A stretch of DNA of 45,722 nt from Aquisalimonas sp. (GTDB lineage Bacteria > Pseudomonadota > Gammaproteobacteria > Nitrococcales > Aquisalimonadaceae): assembly GCF_007120195.1 (NCBI RefSeq), contig NZ_SKOG01000211.1, positions 1 through 45,722 of the forward strand. The letters run 5' to 3'. Under the pieces are notes generated by a model. The model had not been told where the DNA came from and did no database searches. It worked only from the letters and a program-made list of their open reading frames with translations. Below are positions 21,357-28,541 of the stretch, in pieces. The translations under genes and the position numbers were made by a program. How positions within the stretch are numbered: position 1 is the first letter of the stretch; each line of letters starts with the position of its first letter.

Positions 21357-22004
21357 CTATGCGGTCCCGTCCCAGCGGGTAAAATTGGCAAGCAACGCGA
21401 GCCCGGCCGTTTGGCTCTTCTCCGGGTGGAATTGCGTCGCGATGATGTTCTCGCGCGCGATGACTGCGGTAAACTCCAATCCATAGGTCGTCATCCCCGC
21501 CGTCCATGCATCATCGAGAAGCGGCACGAAATAACTGTGCACGAAATAAAACCAGCTGCCATCGGGAATGCCGCGCCACAAGGGGTGCGCTCGCGTCTGA
21601 CGGACCTGATTCCAGCCCATATGCGGCACCTTGCCCGGCGTCGGCACGCCGGCCTCGGCGAAACAGGCGGTAAAGTGGCGAACTTCGCCCGGGAACATAC
21701 CCAGAGCCTCCATGCCGCCGTTTTCCTCGCTGGTGGTCAGCAGGGCCTGCATACCCAGACACACCCCCAGAAACGGCTTATTTGACCCCACTTCACGGAT
21801 GACTGCGTCGAGTTCCAGCCGGCGCAGTTGTGCCATGCATTCGCGGATGGCCCCCACCCCGGGCAGCACCACGCGATCGGCGCGGCGGATGGTTGCCGGG
21901 TCATCGGTCACCAGGATGCGGGAACGCGCGTCCACATGCTCCAGGGCCTTGCCCACAGAACGCAGATTGCCCATGCCGTAATCTATGACCGCGATGGTCG
22001 CCAT
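21357..22004 (-). CDS. hisH: imidazole glycerol phosphate synthase glutamine amidotransferase HisH
   Basis: HisH releases ammonia from glutamine for HisF. The 215-residue class I amidotransferase has the oxyanion region LPGVGAIRECM, the nucleophile Cys in FLGVCLGMQALL, and His/Glu of the triad in ATQFHPEKSQ. AGAGGA sits nine bases before ATG 22004. The palindromic element at 22032-22087 separates it from hisB, so its leader includes or follows that hairpin, a possible point for modulating expression within the his operon. Confidence 0.96.
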   Translation of the reverse strand: MATIAVIDYGMGNLRSVGKALEHVDARSRILVTDDPATIRRADRVVLPGVGAIRECMAQLRRLELDAVIREVGSNKPFLGVCLGMQALLTTSEENGGMEALGMFPGEVRHFTACFAEAGVPTPGKVPHMGWNQVRQTRAHPLWRGIPDGSWFYFVHSYFVPLLDDAWTAGMTTYGLEFTAVIARENIIATQFHPEKSQTAGLALLANFTRWDGTA

Positions 22005-22031
22005 CGCTGCGAATCCTCTGGCTAAGGCGAA

Positions 22032-22087
22032 CTAGTGTCCTGTAATTGAAATTCGTCAGACAACGCATTTCGGTTACAGGACACTAG
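22032..22087. repeat. palindromic MITE/REP-like element, copy 1
   Basis: The arms CTAGTGTCCTGTAA (22032-22045) and TTACAGGACACTAG (22074-22087) are perfect inverse complements. The palindrome continues inward imperfectly (GAAATTCGT/ACGCATTTC), leaving a loop of a few bases. The same arm sequence recurs at 25507-25556. In this copy CTA 22084-22086 is the complement of the hisB TAG stop. No transposase gene is present, so it would be non-autonomous. A strong hairpin would form in the his mRNA between hisB and hisH. Confidence 0.8.
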
Positions 22088-22677
22088 AGGGTTCCCTTCG
22101 TCGAGGGGGTCGTGTCGGTCATGCGTGCATCGGGCTCTATGGCCATCCGCAGTGCCCGCCCGGTCGCCTTGAATACCGTCTCAATGACATGATGCGTGTT
22201 CACGCCCCGAATCGAGTCCACGTGCAGGGTGACAAAGGCGTGATTGACAAACCCCTGAAAGAACTCCCGCACGAGCTCCACATCGAAACCGCCGACGGTA
22301 TCCCGCGGATAGCGCACGTGGAACGTCAGCCCGGGCCGCCCTGAAAGGTCGATCACCACCCGCGACAGCGCTTCATCCAGCGGACAATACGCATGGCCGA
22401 AGCGGCGAATCCCCTTCTTGTCGCCGACGGCATGACGCAGCGCCTGACCCAGCGCAATACCGACGTCTTCCACCGTGTGGTGGTCGTCGATATGGGTGTC
22501 ACCATTGGCCTTGATACGCAGATCCAACAATCCGTGCCGAGCCACCTGATCCAGCATATGCTCCAGGAACGGGACGCCAATGTCGATTTCGGCCTGGCCC
22601 TGGCCCTCGAGATCCAAGCTCACATGAACCTGGGTCTCCAGGGTCTTGCGCTCGACAGTGGCTTTACGCTCAGCCAT
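22084..22677 (-). CDS. hisB: imidazoleglycerol-phosphate dehydratase HisB
   Basis: HisB dehydrates IGP to imidazole-acetol phosphate at a di-manganese site. This 197-residue monofunctional form lacks the N-terminal histidinol-phosphatase domain of enterics. The duplicated metal motifs are [14 protein letters not shown] and [14 protein letters not shown], with FLEHMLDQ and a C-terminal PSTKGTL close to the usual PSTKG(V/A)L. Its TAG stop is contributed by the CTAG edge of the palindromic element. It is the first his gene seen here; hisG, hisD and hisC are elsewhere. Confidence 0.96.
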   Translation of the reverse strand: MAERKATVERKTLETQVHVSLDLEGQGQAEIDIGVPFLEHMLDQVARHGLLDLRIKANGDTHIDDHHTVEDVGIALGQALRHAVGDKKGIRRFGHAYCPLDEALSRVVIDLSGRPGLTFHVRYPRDTVGGFDVELVREFFQGFVNHAFVTLHVDSIRGVNTHHVIETVFKATGRALRMAIEPDARMTDTTPSTKGTL

Positions 22678-22737
22678 AGGTAAGGCGCCTGTTCGCGGTG
22701 TGCCGGGGACGGCTGGGCATCATAGCACACGGGATCA

Positions 22738-23187
22738 TCAGCGCGAGGGAGAGGTCTCCAGCCAGAAGGTCACGGGACCGTCGTTGATCAACCAGACTTG
22801 CATATGCGCACCGAAACGCCCGGTGGCCACCGGCGCATGCGCCGCCCGCGCGGCCTCCACCAGACTCTCAAACCAATACCGGCCCTCCTCCGGTGCCGCC
22901 GCCGGGCCAAACCCGGCACGCGTGCCCTTGCGCGTATCCGCAGCCAGCGTGAACTGGGGCACTAGCAACAAACCGCCGCCGACAGCCTGCACGGAGCGGT
23001 TCATGCGACCGTCGGCATCCGGAAATACGCGGTAACCCAACACGCGCTCAAGCAGCCGATCCCGCTCCCGCGCGCCGTCCCCCCGCTGCACCCCAACCAG
23101 CACAGCCAGCCCGGTATCTATACGCCCGAGAGTCTCCCCCGCGACCATAACGGACGCTTGCGAGACCCGCTGCAACAGACCGATCAC
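22738..23187 (-). CDS. dtd: D-aminoacyl-tRNA deacylase Dtd
   Basis: Dtd hydrolyses D-amino acids (and glycine) mis-attached to tRNA. The 149-residue protein starts at GTG 23187 (VIGLLQRVSQASV), with AGGAGG six bases upstream; the track's 23214 adds nine unlikely residues. The Gly-cisPro motif is NDGPVTFWLE near the C-terminus. The other active-site motif reads VPQFTLAADT, with Pro where SQFTL is more common. It lies upstream of hisB on the same strand and is divergent from the small-RNA locus. Confidence 0.93.
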   Translation of the reverse strand: MIGLLQRVSQASVMVAGETLGRIDTGLAVLVGVQRGDGARERDRLLERVLGYRVFPDADGRMNRSVQAVGGGLLLVPQFTLAADTRKGTRAGFGPAAAPEEGRYWFESLVEAARAAHAPVATGRFGAHMQVWLINDGPVTFWLETSPSR

Positions 23188-23260
23188 CACAGGCCTCCTG
23201 TTCGCTTGGCCCAACGGGCCCCGGGCAGAAGCCCGGGGGAAGCGGGCTCAATGCACGCCG

Positions 23261-23280
23261 TTGTAAGAAAATGCTTACAA
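23261..23280 (+). promoter_or_regulatory. GacA/UvrY/VarA-type upstream activating sequence
   Basis: TTGTAAG-AAAATG-CTTACAA is a perfect 7-bp inverted repeat with a 6-base spacer. It contains exactly TGTAAG-N6-CTTACA, the consensus bound by GacA upstream of rsmX/rsmY/rsmZ in pseudomonads and related csr sRNA genes. It lies 60-70 bp upstream of the predicted 5' end of the GGA-rich small RNA. It is 74 bp from the dtd start on the other strand. Confidence 0.85.
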
Positions 23281-23329
23281 GACGTGTCGGGTTTTGCCGA
23301 CTTCACCCGGGCCACGGCTGTGGCAAGCT

Positions 23330-23518
23330 GGACCTGTCAGCTGAACGGCAGGATGCCCGACACACCACGGATGGTAAGGAGATAAAAGCAACAACATGGA
23401 TTGCGCCAACTGCGACTCAGGGATGAGCGCGGGTTAACGGACTAACCGCGCAGGGCGCCTCAACAAAAATAAGTAGACCTGACAACCGGCACACGGACGG
23501 TGCCGGTTGTACTTTTTT
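23330..23518 (+). ncRNA. CsrB/RsmX/Y/Z-family CsrA-sequestering small RNA (candidate)
   Basis: This non-coding stretch carries six ANGGA motifs in about 130 bases (ACGGA 23367, AAGGA 23376, ATGGA 23396, AGGGA 23419, ACGGA 23437, ACGGA 23493) plus an AGGA at 23350. Most sit in loops: ACC-ACGGAT-GGT, CAA-CATGGA-TTG, CTC-AGGGAT-GAG, GGTTA-ACGGAC-TAACC and the terminator loop ACGGACG. Hairpins presenting GGA are the hallmark of RNAs that titrate CsrA/RsmA. A perfect GacA box lies upstream and an intrinsic terminator ends the unit. The 5' end is estimated from the UAS distance; the -10 is weak. A 13-codon ORF from ATG 23396 is probably incidental. The exact Rfam family was not tested. Confidence 0.8.
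23482..23518 (+). terminator. intrinsic terminator of the GGA-rich small RNA
   Basis: ACAACCGGCAC and GTGCCGGTTGT form a perfect 11-bp stem with loop ACGGACG, followed by AC and six T (23513-23518). Orientation is plus strand. It lies 22 bp from the end of the convergent phasin-like gene and may also limit transcription from that side, though its minus-strand tail is weaker. The loop itself displays a CsrA-type ACGGA. Confidence 0.9.
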
Positions 23519-23539
23519 CAAGGCGTCATGGCCTGCGGG

Positions 23540-24058
23540 CTACTTGGCACTGCCTGACCCTTTCCCCCCCGGCTTTCCTGACCCCGTTTGTTGCCCGCCA
23601 ACACGGGCCAACTCCACCATGGTTTCTTGCGCCCGTTGCGCGGCCTGCTGCCAGGCTTCCATGACCTGCCGGCTCTCCTTCTCCCACTGGCTGGACATTT
23701 CGCTCATGTCCATTTTGCGCATACTGCTCAACCATGCATCCCACAACTGCTGCTGGGACTCGGTCCAGCCTTTCATCATCTCCTGCACCTGCTTGCTCCA
23801 TTGCTCCATGCTTTCCGGGCTTTGCTGCCCGGCCTGCGTGGAGAAGCGCTTCGCCCATTCGTTCTGCGCCTCCAGGGCCTGGCGGACCGCCTTTTCCCAT
23901 GCCTCCAGATTGGCCTTGTAGCTGGCCCCTGCCCCGCCGGCACCTTCTGGCAGGTTCTCGCTGAACTGCTTGACTGTGGCCAACCAGCTATCCCACATCT
24001 TGCGCTGGGTTTCAGTCCAGCTGCTCACCAACTGTTCCATCTGCTTGTTCCAGTCCAT
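23540..24058 (-). CDS. phasin/PhaE-like amphipathic helical protein
   Basis: This 172-residue, Trp-, Gln- and Met-rich protein is predicted all-helical, without signal peptide or membrane span. Two related segments (WTETQRKMWDSWLATVKQF near residue 14 and WTESQQQLWDAWLSSMRKM near residue 98) look like an internal repeat. A flexible Gly/Ser/Lys tail ends it. The MDWNKQMEQL...MWDSW pattern recalls PhaE, the non-catalytic subunit of class III PHA synthase, and phasins that coat polyhydroxyalkanoate granules. No phaC is adjacent, so function is inferred only. GGAGG precedes the ATG by five bases and overlaps an ACGGA motif, a possible CsrA site next to the Csr-type sRNA. Confidence 0.6.
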   Translation of the reverse strand: MDWNKQMEQLVSSWTETQRKMWDSWLATVKQFSENLPEGAGGAGASYKANLEAWEKAVRQALEAQNEWAKRFSTQAGQQSPESMEQWSKQVQEMMKGWTESQQQLWDAWLSSMRKMDMSEMSSQWEKESRQVMEAWQQAAQRAQETMVELARVGGQQTGSGKPGGKGSGSAK

Positions 24059-24081
24059 TTTGTCCTCCGTTCATTGGTTTA

Positions 24082-24114
24082 TCGGCTCCGCAGCCCCAAG
24101 GGCAGCGGAGCCGA
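24082..24114. promoter_or_regulatory. long hairpin in the leader of the phasin-like gene
   Basis: TCGGCTCCGC and GCGGAGCCGA form a 10-bp stem, extended past an A-A mismatch by GCCC/GGGC with a CAA loop. It lies about 24 bp upstream of the phasin-like start codon, so it would be in that gene's 5' UTR. There is no T-tail in either direction. It could be a regulatory or stabilising structure. Confidence 0.5.
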
Positions 24115-24130
24115 GGATAGATGCCCGGCC

Positions 24131-24192
24131 TTCCGGACACGACAGAGCCGATATACTGGCGTCCATAATTGTAGCAGGGCACTTGAGCCCTG
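24131..24192 (+). promoter_or_regulatory. divergent promoter region with palindromic operator-like site
   Basis: A good plus-strand -10, TATACT (24152-24157), is preceded by TTCCGG at a short 15-base spacing and serves the acyltransferase gene. Just downstream is CAGGGC-N6-GCCCTG (24175-24192), a perfect 6-bp inverted repeat that could be an operator or a leader hairpin. The regulator is not identifiable. Confidence 0.4.
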
Positions 24193-24214
24193 ATTCACAA
24201 ACTCGGGGAGGCCT

Positions 24215-25102
24215 GTGCAAAGGATCCACCTTATTCGCGGATTACTGCGTCTCGTCAGCTTGCTGCCCCTGCCGGTCGCGCAAGCCATCGGCGCATTGCT
24301 CGGCGCGGTTGCCGGCAGCGTTCCGAGCCGGCACCGGCATATTACCGAGGTCAATCTGCGCTTGTGCTTTCCCGCCATGGACGTCCGCGCACGCAGGCGG
24401 CTGCTGCGGGCGAGCTTCCGTGAACTGGGTAAACAGGTCATGGAGACCGGGATCGTCTGGTACGCCGGCGACCACCGCCTGCAACGCCTGGTGGTTAATC
24501 CCGAGGCCCTGGAAACCATAGCGGCCCGCTGGCCCAGCGACACGGGCCTGCTTCTGGCCGGACCCCATCTGGGCAACTGGGAGCTGGTCAACGTGTTTGT
24601 CAGCCGCCGTTTCCGCGTGCACGTGCTATACCGGCCGCCGCGGACAGCTGATCTGGAGCCGCTGCTGGTGGAAGTACGGCAACGCCACGGCTCGCGGGCA
24701 CTGCCCGCCACCGCGGCAGGGATCCGGCAGTTGTACAAGGCCCTGCGTCAGGGTGAGTTGGTGGGCATCCTGCCCGATCAGACACCACGGGACAGTGGTG
24801 ACTTCGCGCCGTTTTTCGCCGTGCCGGCCCAAACCATGGGGCTACTCGCGCAAATGGCCCGCAAGACCGGCGCACCGGTTCTGTTTGCATTCATGGAGCG
24901 GCTGCCCTGGGGGCGTGGGTTCCGCTTTCATGTCATGCCGGCCCCACCAGGCGTTGACGATCCGGACCCGGTGACGGCAGCCACCGCGGTGAATGCCGGC
25001 GTGGAGGCCTGTGTGCGCATGGCGCCGGCGCAATACCAATGGACCTACCGCCGCTTCCGGCCGGCGCCCAACGGTCAACCCAACCCGTACGGGCGGGCGT
25101 AG
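24215..25102 (+). CDS. LpxL/HtrB-family lipid A acyltransferase
   Basis: This 295-residue inner-membrane protein of the lysophospholipid acyltransferase superfamily adds a secondary acyl chain to lipid A. It has an N-terminal membrane anchor (LVSLLPLPVAQAIGALLGAVAG), the catalytic HX4E in GPHLGNWELVN, an acceptor-binding ILPDQTP region and a C-terminal QYQWTYRRF typical of LpxL/LpxM/LpxP. It starts at GTG 24215 with GGGGAGG directly upstream. It is a single gene convergent with the TPR gene. Which acyl chain and position it uses cannot be told from sequence alone. Confidence 0.88.
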   Translation: MQRIHLIRGLLRLVSLLPLPVAQAIGALLGAVAGSVPSRHRHITEVNLRLCFPAMDVRARRRLLRASFRELGKQVMETGIVWYAGDHRLQRLVVNPEALETIAARWPSDTGLLLAGPHLGNWELVNVFVSRRFRVHVLYRPPRTADLEPLLVEVRQRHGSRALPATAAGIRQLYKALRQGELVGILPDQTPRDSGDFAPFFAVPAQTMGLLAQMARKTGAPVLFAFMERLPWGRGFRFHVMPAPPGVDDPDPVTAATAVNAGVEACVRMAPAQYQWTYRRFRPAPNGQPNPYGRA

Positions 25103-25118
25103 GCCCTGGCGGCAGTGG

Positions 25119-25427
25119 CTACAGTTTGTCCAGCCGCTTGCGGAAGACTTCCATTTCCTTGGCGGCCTGGAGATCGCCCTTGTCGCGGGCGATGCGGATG
25201 CCATCGTCGTACGCCGCCCGCGCCCCGTCGGCGTCACCCGCTGCCGCCAGGGCCTGCCCCAGCGCCTTCCAGGCCGCCGAGTAATCCTCCTGCTGCTCCA
25301 GGGCTTGACGCAGGTGCTCGACGGCTTCCTCATGCCGACCCGCCTTGATGCAGCCCTGCCCAAGGGACAGGCGCAACACCGGTGAATCCTGGCCGGACGC
25401 CAGCAATTGTTCCAGACGTTCAAGCAT
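25119..25427 (-). CDS. small TPR-repeat protein
   Basis: This 102-residue cytoplasmic protein is made almost wholly of tetratricopeptide helices (VLRLSLGQGCIKAGRHEEAVEHLRQALEQ; YSAAWKALGQALAAAGDADGARAAYDDGI). It ends with a Lys/Glu-rich helix (KEMEVFRKRLDKL). ATG 25427 has GGAGG upstream; the track start at 25640 runs through the repeat element and is rejected. It lies downstream of trkH, separated by the palindromic element. The partner is unknown; the protein probably mediates protein-protein contacts. Confidence 0.85.
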   Translation of the reverse strand: MLERLEQLLASGQDSPVLRLSLGQGCIKAGRHEEAVEHLRQALEQQEDYSAAWKALGQALAAAGDADGARAAYDDGIRIARDKGDLQAAKEMEVFRKRLDKL

Positions 25428-25506
25428 GGCAAGCCTCCACGCCCCCCGGCGTGCTGGGTAGGGTTTCGCATAAGGGATGCGGCCGGGCCCAGCGGTTTTC
25501 AACCCG

Positions 25507-25556
25507 CTAGTGCCCTGTAACGCAAGTTCGTTGCATTTTGGGTGACAGGACACTAG
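25507..25556. repeat. palindromic MITE/REP-like element, copy 2
   Basis: CTAGTGCCCTGTAAC and GTGACAGGACACTAG form the arms, differing from copy 1 in a few bases and in the internal loop. Flanking CCG/CGG extends the palindrome three more base pairs. CTA 25553-25555 is the complement of the TAG stop of trkH, just as copy 1 forms the hisB stop. It is 50 bp against 56 bp for copy 1. Divergence between the copies argues against one recent duplication event. Confidence 0.8.
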
Positions 25557-27004
25557 CGGCGCCAGAAGGCGGGAGTGAACAACACCAGCAGCGTAAACAC
25601 CTCCAGGCGGCCCAGCAGCATGGCGAACATCAGCACCCATTTGGCCGGGGCATTGATGCCGCCGAAGTGATCGGACACCTCGCCAAGCCCGGGCCCCAGG
25701 TTGGTGATCGTCGCCGCCACGGCGGAAAACGCCGTCACCTGGTCCAGCCCGGTGCCCATGAGCACGAGCATCATGAGGCCGAACAGGGCGATATAGGCTG
25801 CGAAAAACCCCCAGACCGCGTTGATTACACGCTCATCCACAGCCCGCCTGCCCATCTTCACCAGCACTTGGGCCTGGGGGTGAATCAGGCGGATCACTTC
25901 CCGGTGTCCCTGCTTGAGCAGCAACACAAAGCGCACCACCTTGATGCCCCCGCCCGTGGACATCGCGCAGCCACCAATGAACGCCGCCATCACCAGCAAT
26001 ACCGGCAGAAACAGTGGCCAGGCGGCGAACTCGGCACTCGTAAACCCCGCGGTACTGGCAATGGAGACCGCCTGGAAAATGCCGTGGTGCAGGCTCTCAC
26101 CCCAGCCACCCTCATGCCGGGTGATCATCAACGTGGCAACGACGACAACGCCCAGTGTGGCCATAATGCCAAGAAACCAGCACACCTCCGTATCCTGCAG
26201 GTAATGCCGCAGGGATCGGGTGCGCCAGGCAACGAAATGCATGGCAAAGTTAACCCCGGCAATGAGCATGAACACCACACAGATCATGGAGATCAGCGGG
26301 CTCTCGAAATGGCCGATGCTGGCGTCATAGGTGCTATAGCCACCAATCGCCACCGTGGAGAAACTATGGCCGATGGCATCGAATGCATTCATGCCCGCCA
26401 GCCAATACGCCAGGGCACAGGCGATGGTAAACCCCAGGTAAATGTACCAGAGGGCCTTGGCGGTTCCGGCGATGCGTGGAGTCAGCTTGGCATCCTTGAC
26501 CGGGCCGGGAGTCTCGGCGCGGTAGAGCTGCATGCCACCGACACCGAGCATCGGGAGGATGGCGACGGCGAGCACGATGATGCCCATGCCCCCGAGCCAC
26601 TGAAGCTGCTGGCGATAGAAGCGAATGGAATGGGGCAGGTCATCGATACCCGTCAGCACCGTGGAGCCGGTGGTTGTCAGCCCGGAGAGGCTTTCGAAGG
26701 CCGCATCGGTCCAGCCGATGTCCGGATCCACAGACAGCAACAGGGGCAGCCCGCCGGAGGCCCCCAGAACCGTCCAGAACAACACCACCACCAGGAACCC
26801 GTCGCGCGTGCGCAGATCATAGCGAGCATGGCGGACCGGCAGCCACGCCAGGGCGCCAGCGGCCAGGATCACGGCAAAGGACGCAAGAAACGGCACCAGC
26901 CCCGGATCACCGTAGATGAGCGCCACCACTGCCGGCGGCAGCATGGTGACGCTGAACAGCATCAACAGCAGCCCGACAATTCTCTCCACCGCCGACCAGT
27001 GCAT
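25553..27004 (-). CDS. trkH: Trk potassium uptake protein TrkH/TrkG
   Basis: This is the potassium-translocating membrane subunit of the Trk system. The 483 residues have about ten membrane segments and the four degenerate selectivity loops of the SKT family, including SLTTTGSTVLTG, TVAIGGYSTYDAS, STAGFTSAEF and ITNLGPGLGEVSDHF, each with a central Gly. It couples to TrkA, encoded 11 bp upstream. High-affinity K+ import suits an osmotically stressed, salt-adapted cell. Its TAG stop falls inside the palindromic element. Confidence 0.96.
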   Translation of the reverse strand: MHWSAVERIVGLLLMLFSVTMLPPAVVALIYGDPGLVPFLASFAVILAAGALAWLPVRHARYDLRTRDGFLVVVLFWTVLGASGGLPLLLSVDPDIGWTDAAFESLSGLTTTGSTVLTGIDDLPHSIRFYRQQLQWLGGMGIIVLAVAILPMLGVGGMQLYRAETPGPVKDAKLTPRIAGTAKALWYIYLGFTIACALAYWLAGMNAFDAIGHSFSTVAIGGYSTYDASIGHFESPLISMICVVFMLIAGVNFAMHFVAWRTRSLRHYLQDTEVCWFLGIMATLGVVVVATLMITRHEGGWGESLHHGIFQAVSIASTAGFTSAEFAAWPLFLPVLLVMAAFIGGCAMSTGGGIKVVRFVLLLKQGHREVIRLIHPQAQVLVKMGRRAVDERVINAVWGFFAAYIALFGLMMLVLMGTGLDQVTAFSAVAATITNLGPGLGEVSDHFGGINAPAKWVLMFAMLLGRLEVFTLLVLFTPAFWRR

Positions 27005-27015
27005 CGCCCCAGGCC

Positions 27016-28392
27016 CTAGATAAAGGTCACGCCGACCTGGAACAGGCGCTCGACGTCCGGGATGCGTCGCTTGTCCACCAGGAAAAGGATGACGTGGTCC
27101 TCGGATTCGATCACTTTATCGTGATGTCCCATAATGACTTCGTCGCCCCGCACCAGGCAGCCGATCGTCGTGCCCTGCGGTAGGGGGATATCCTCAATAC
27201 GCCGCCCCACCACCTTGGAGGTACGCGAGTCGCCGTGGGCGACAGCCTCGATGGCTTCAGCGGCCCCGCGGCGCAGACTGTGCACCATCACGACGTCACC
27301 GCGGCGGACGTGGGCGAGCAGCGTGCCGATGGTCGCCTGCTGCGGCGAGATGGCGATGTCGATATCCTCGCTGCCCTGGACCAGATCCACGTAAGCGGGG
27401 CGGTTGATCAGGGACATGACCATGCGGGCACCGCGGCGCTTGGCCAGCATACCCGCAAGAATGTTCGCTTCATCGTCATTGGTGAGCGCACAGAAGACAT
27501 CCGTGTTCTCGATGTTCTCTTCCAGCAGTAACTCCTCGTCAGCCGCATCGCCCAGCAGCACGATGGTGCGATTGAGCTCTTCCGAGATGGCGCGGGCCCG
27601 CACGGCGGAGCGCTCGATGAGCTTGACCTGGTAGCGCGTCTCCAGGGCCTGAGCCAGGCGCTTGCCGATATTGCCGCCGCCCGCGAGCATGATGCGCTTG
27701 ACAGGCCTGTCCACCCGCCGAAGTTCGCTCATCACCGCGCGGATGTTCTTGCGGGCGGCAAGGAAGAAGACTTCGTCGCCCGCCTCGATCACGGTATCCC
27801 CCTCCGGGATAATAGGCTGACCTCGCCGGAAGAGCGCCGCCACCCGGGTTTGCACGTGGGGCATGTGCTCGCGCAACGTGCGCAAGGCCTGGCCCACCAA
27901 CGGGCCGCCATAGTAGGCCCGGACCGCCACCATGCGCACCTTGCCACCGGCAAAATCCAGGACCTGCAGCGCCCCGGGATGCTCGATCAAGCGCTTGACG
28001 TACTGCGTCACCAGCTGCTCGGGGCTGATGAGCACGTCGATGGGCAGGGCATCCGGTGAGAACAGTTGGGGGTAGGCGAGGTACTCCGGCGCCCGCACCC
28101 GGGCAATGCGGGTAGGCGTGTGGAACAACGTGTAGCCCACCTGGCAGGCAATCATGTTCACCTCGTCACTGTTGGTCACGGCGATCATGAGGTCGGCATC
28201 GTCGGCACCGGCGCGCATGAGCACAGGCGGATGGGTGGCCCTGCCGACCACCGTGCGCAGGTCGAGACGGTCCTGGAGATCCTGCAGGTGCTGACTGTCA
28301 GTATCCACCAGCGTGACATCATTGGCCTCGCTGGCGAGATTCTGGGCGAGGGTGCTTCCCACCTGGCCAGCGCCGAGAATGATGATTTTCAT
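27016..28392 (-). CDS. trkA: Trk system potassium uptake regulator TrkA
   Basis: TrkA is the cytosolic nucleotide-gating subunit of the Trk channel. The 458 residues are two tandem RCK units: RCK_N ([27 protein letters not shown]), RCK_C, then RCK_N ([26 protein letters not shown]) and RCK_C ([15 protein letters not shown] to [13 protein letters not shown]). Both nucleotide-binding Gly motifs look intact. It follows ntrX by 149 bp and precedes trkH by 11 bp. This ntrYX-trkAH order is common in gammaproteobacteria. Confidence 0.96.
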   Translation of the reverse strand: MKIIILGAGQVGSTLAQNLASEANDVTLVDTDSQHLQDLQDRLDLRTVVGRATHPPVLMRAGADDADLMIAVTNSDEVNMIACQVGYTLFHTPTRIARVRAPEYLAYPQLFSPDALPIDVLISPEQLVTQYVKRLIEHPGALQVLDFAGGKVRMVAVRAYYGGPLVGQALRTLREHMPHVQTRVAALFRRGQPIIPEGDTVIEAGDEVFFLAARKNIRAVMSELRRVDRPVKRIMLAGGGNIGKRLAQALETRYQVKLIERSAVRARAISEELNRTIVLLGDAADEELLLEENIENTDVFCALTNDDEANILAGMLAKRRGARMVMSLINRPAYVDLVQGSEDIDIAISPQQATIGTLLAHVRRGDVVMVHSLRRGAAEAIEAVAHGDSRTSKVVGRRIEDIPLPQGTTIGCLVRGDEVIMGHHDKVIESEDHVILFLVDKRRIPDVERLFQVGVTFI

Positions 28393-28541
28393 GGGTGCTG
28401 CCTGCCCGGGACGACGGTTGCGTCACCGTAAGGCAACGGGCACCGGATTTGAAGGGCGCGTGCGCCTGGGCGCACCCCGGGCAAGTCATCGCGGGTGCGA
28501 GGGACTTGGGACTTGGGGTGCCGGACGCTCGCGGCGTGCAC

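Noticed and set aside
23396-23437. 13-codon ORF MDCANCDSGMSAG in the sRNA region
   Set aside because: The AAGGAG upstream is about 14 bases away. The ATG is part of an ATGGA motif in a hairpin loop and the stop lies in the next hairpin, so the sRNA reading explains the sequence better.
25538-27019. 493-residue plus-strand ORF over trkH
   Set aside because: His/Gln/Gly-rich mirror of trkH; a common artefact of GC-rich codon usage. TrkH motifs on the minus strand are clear.
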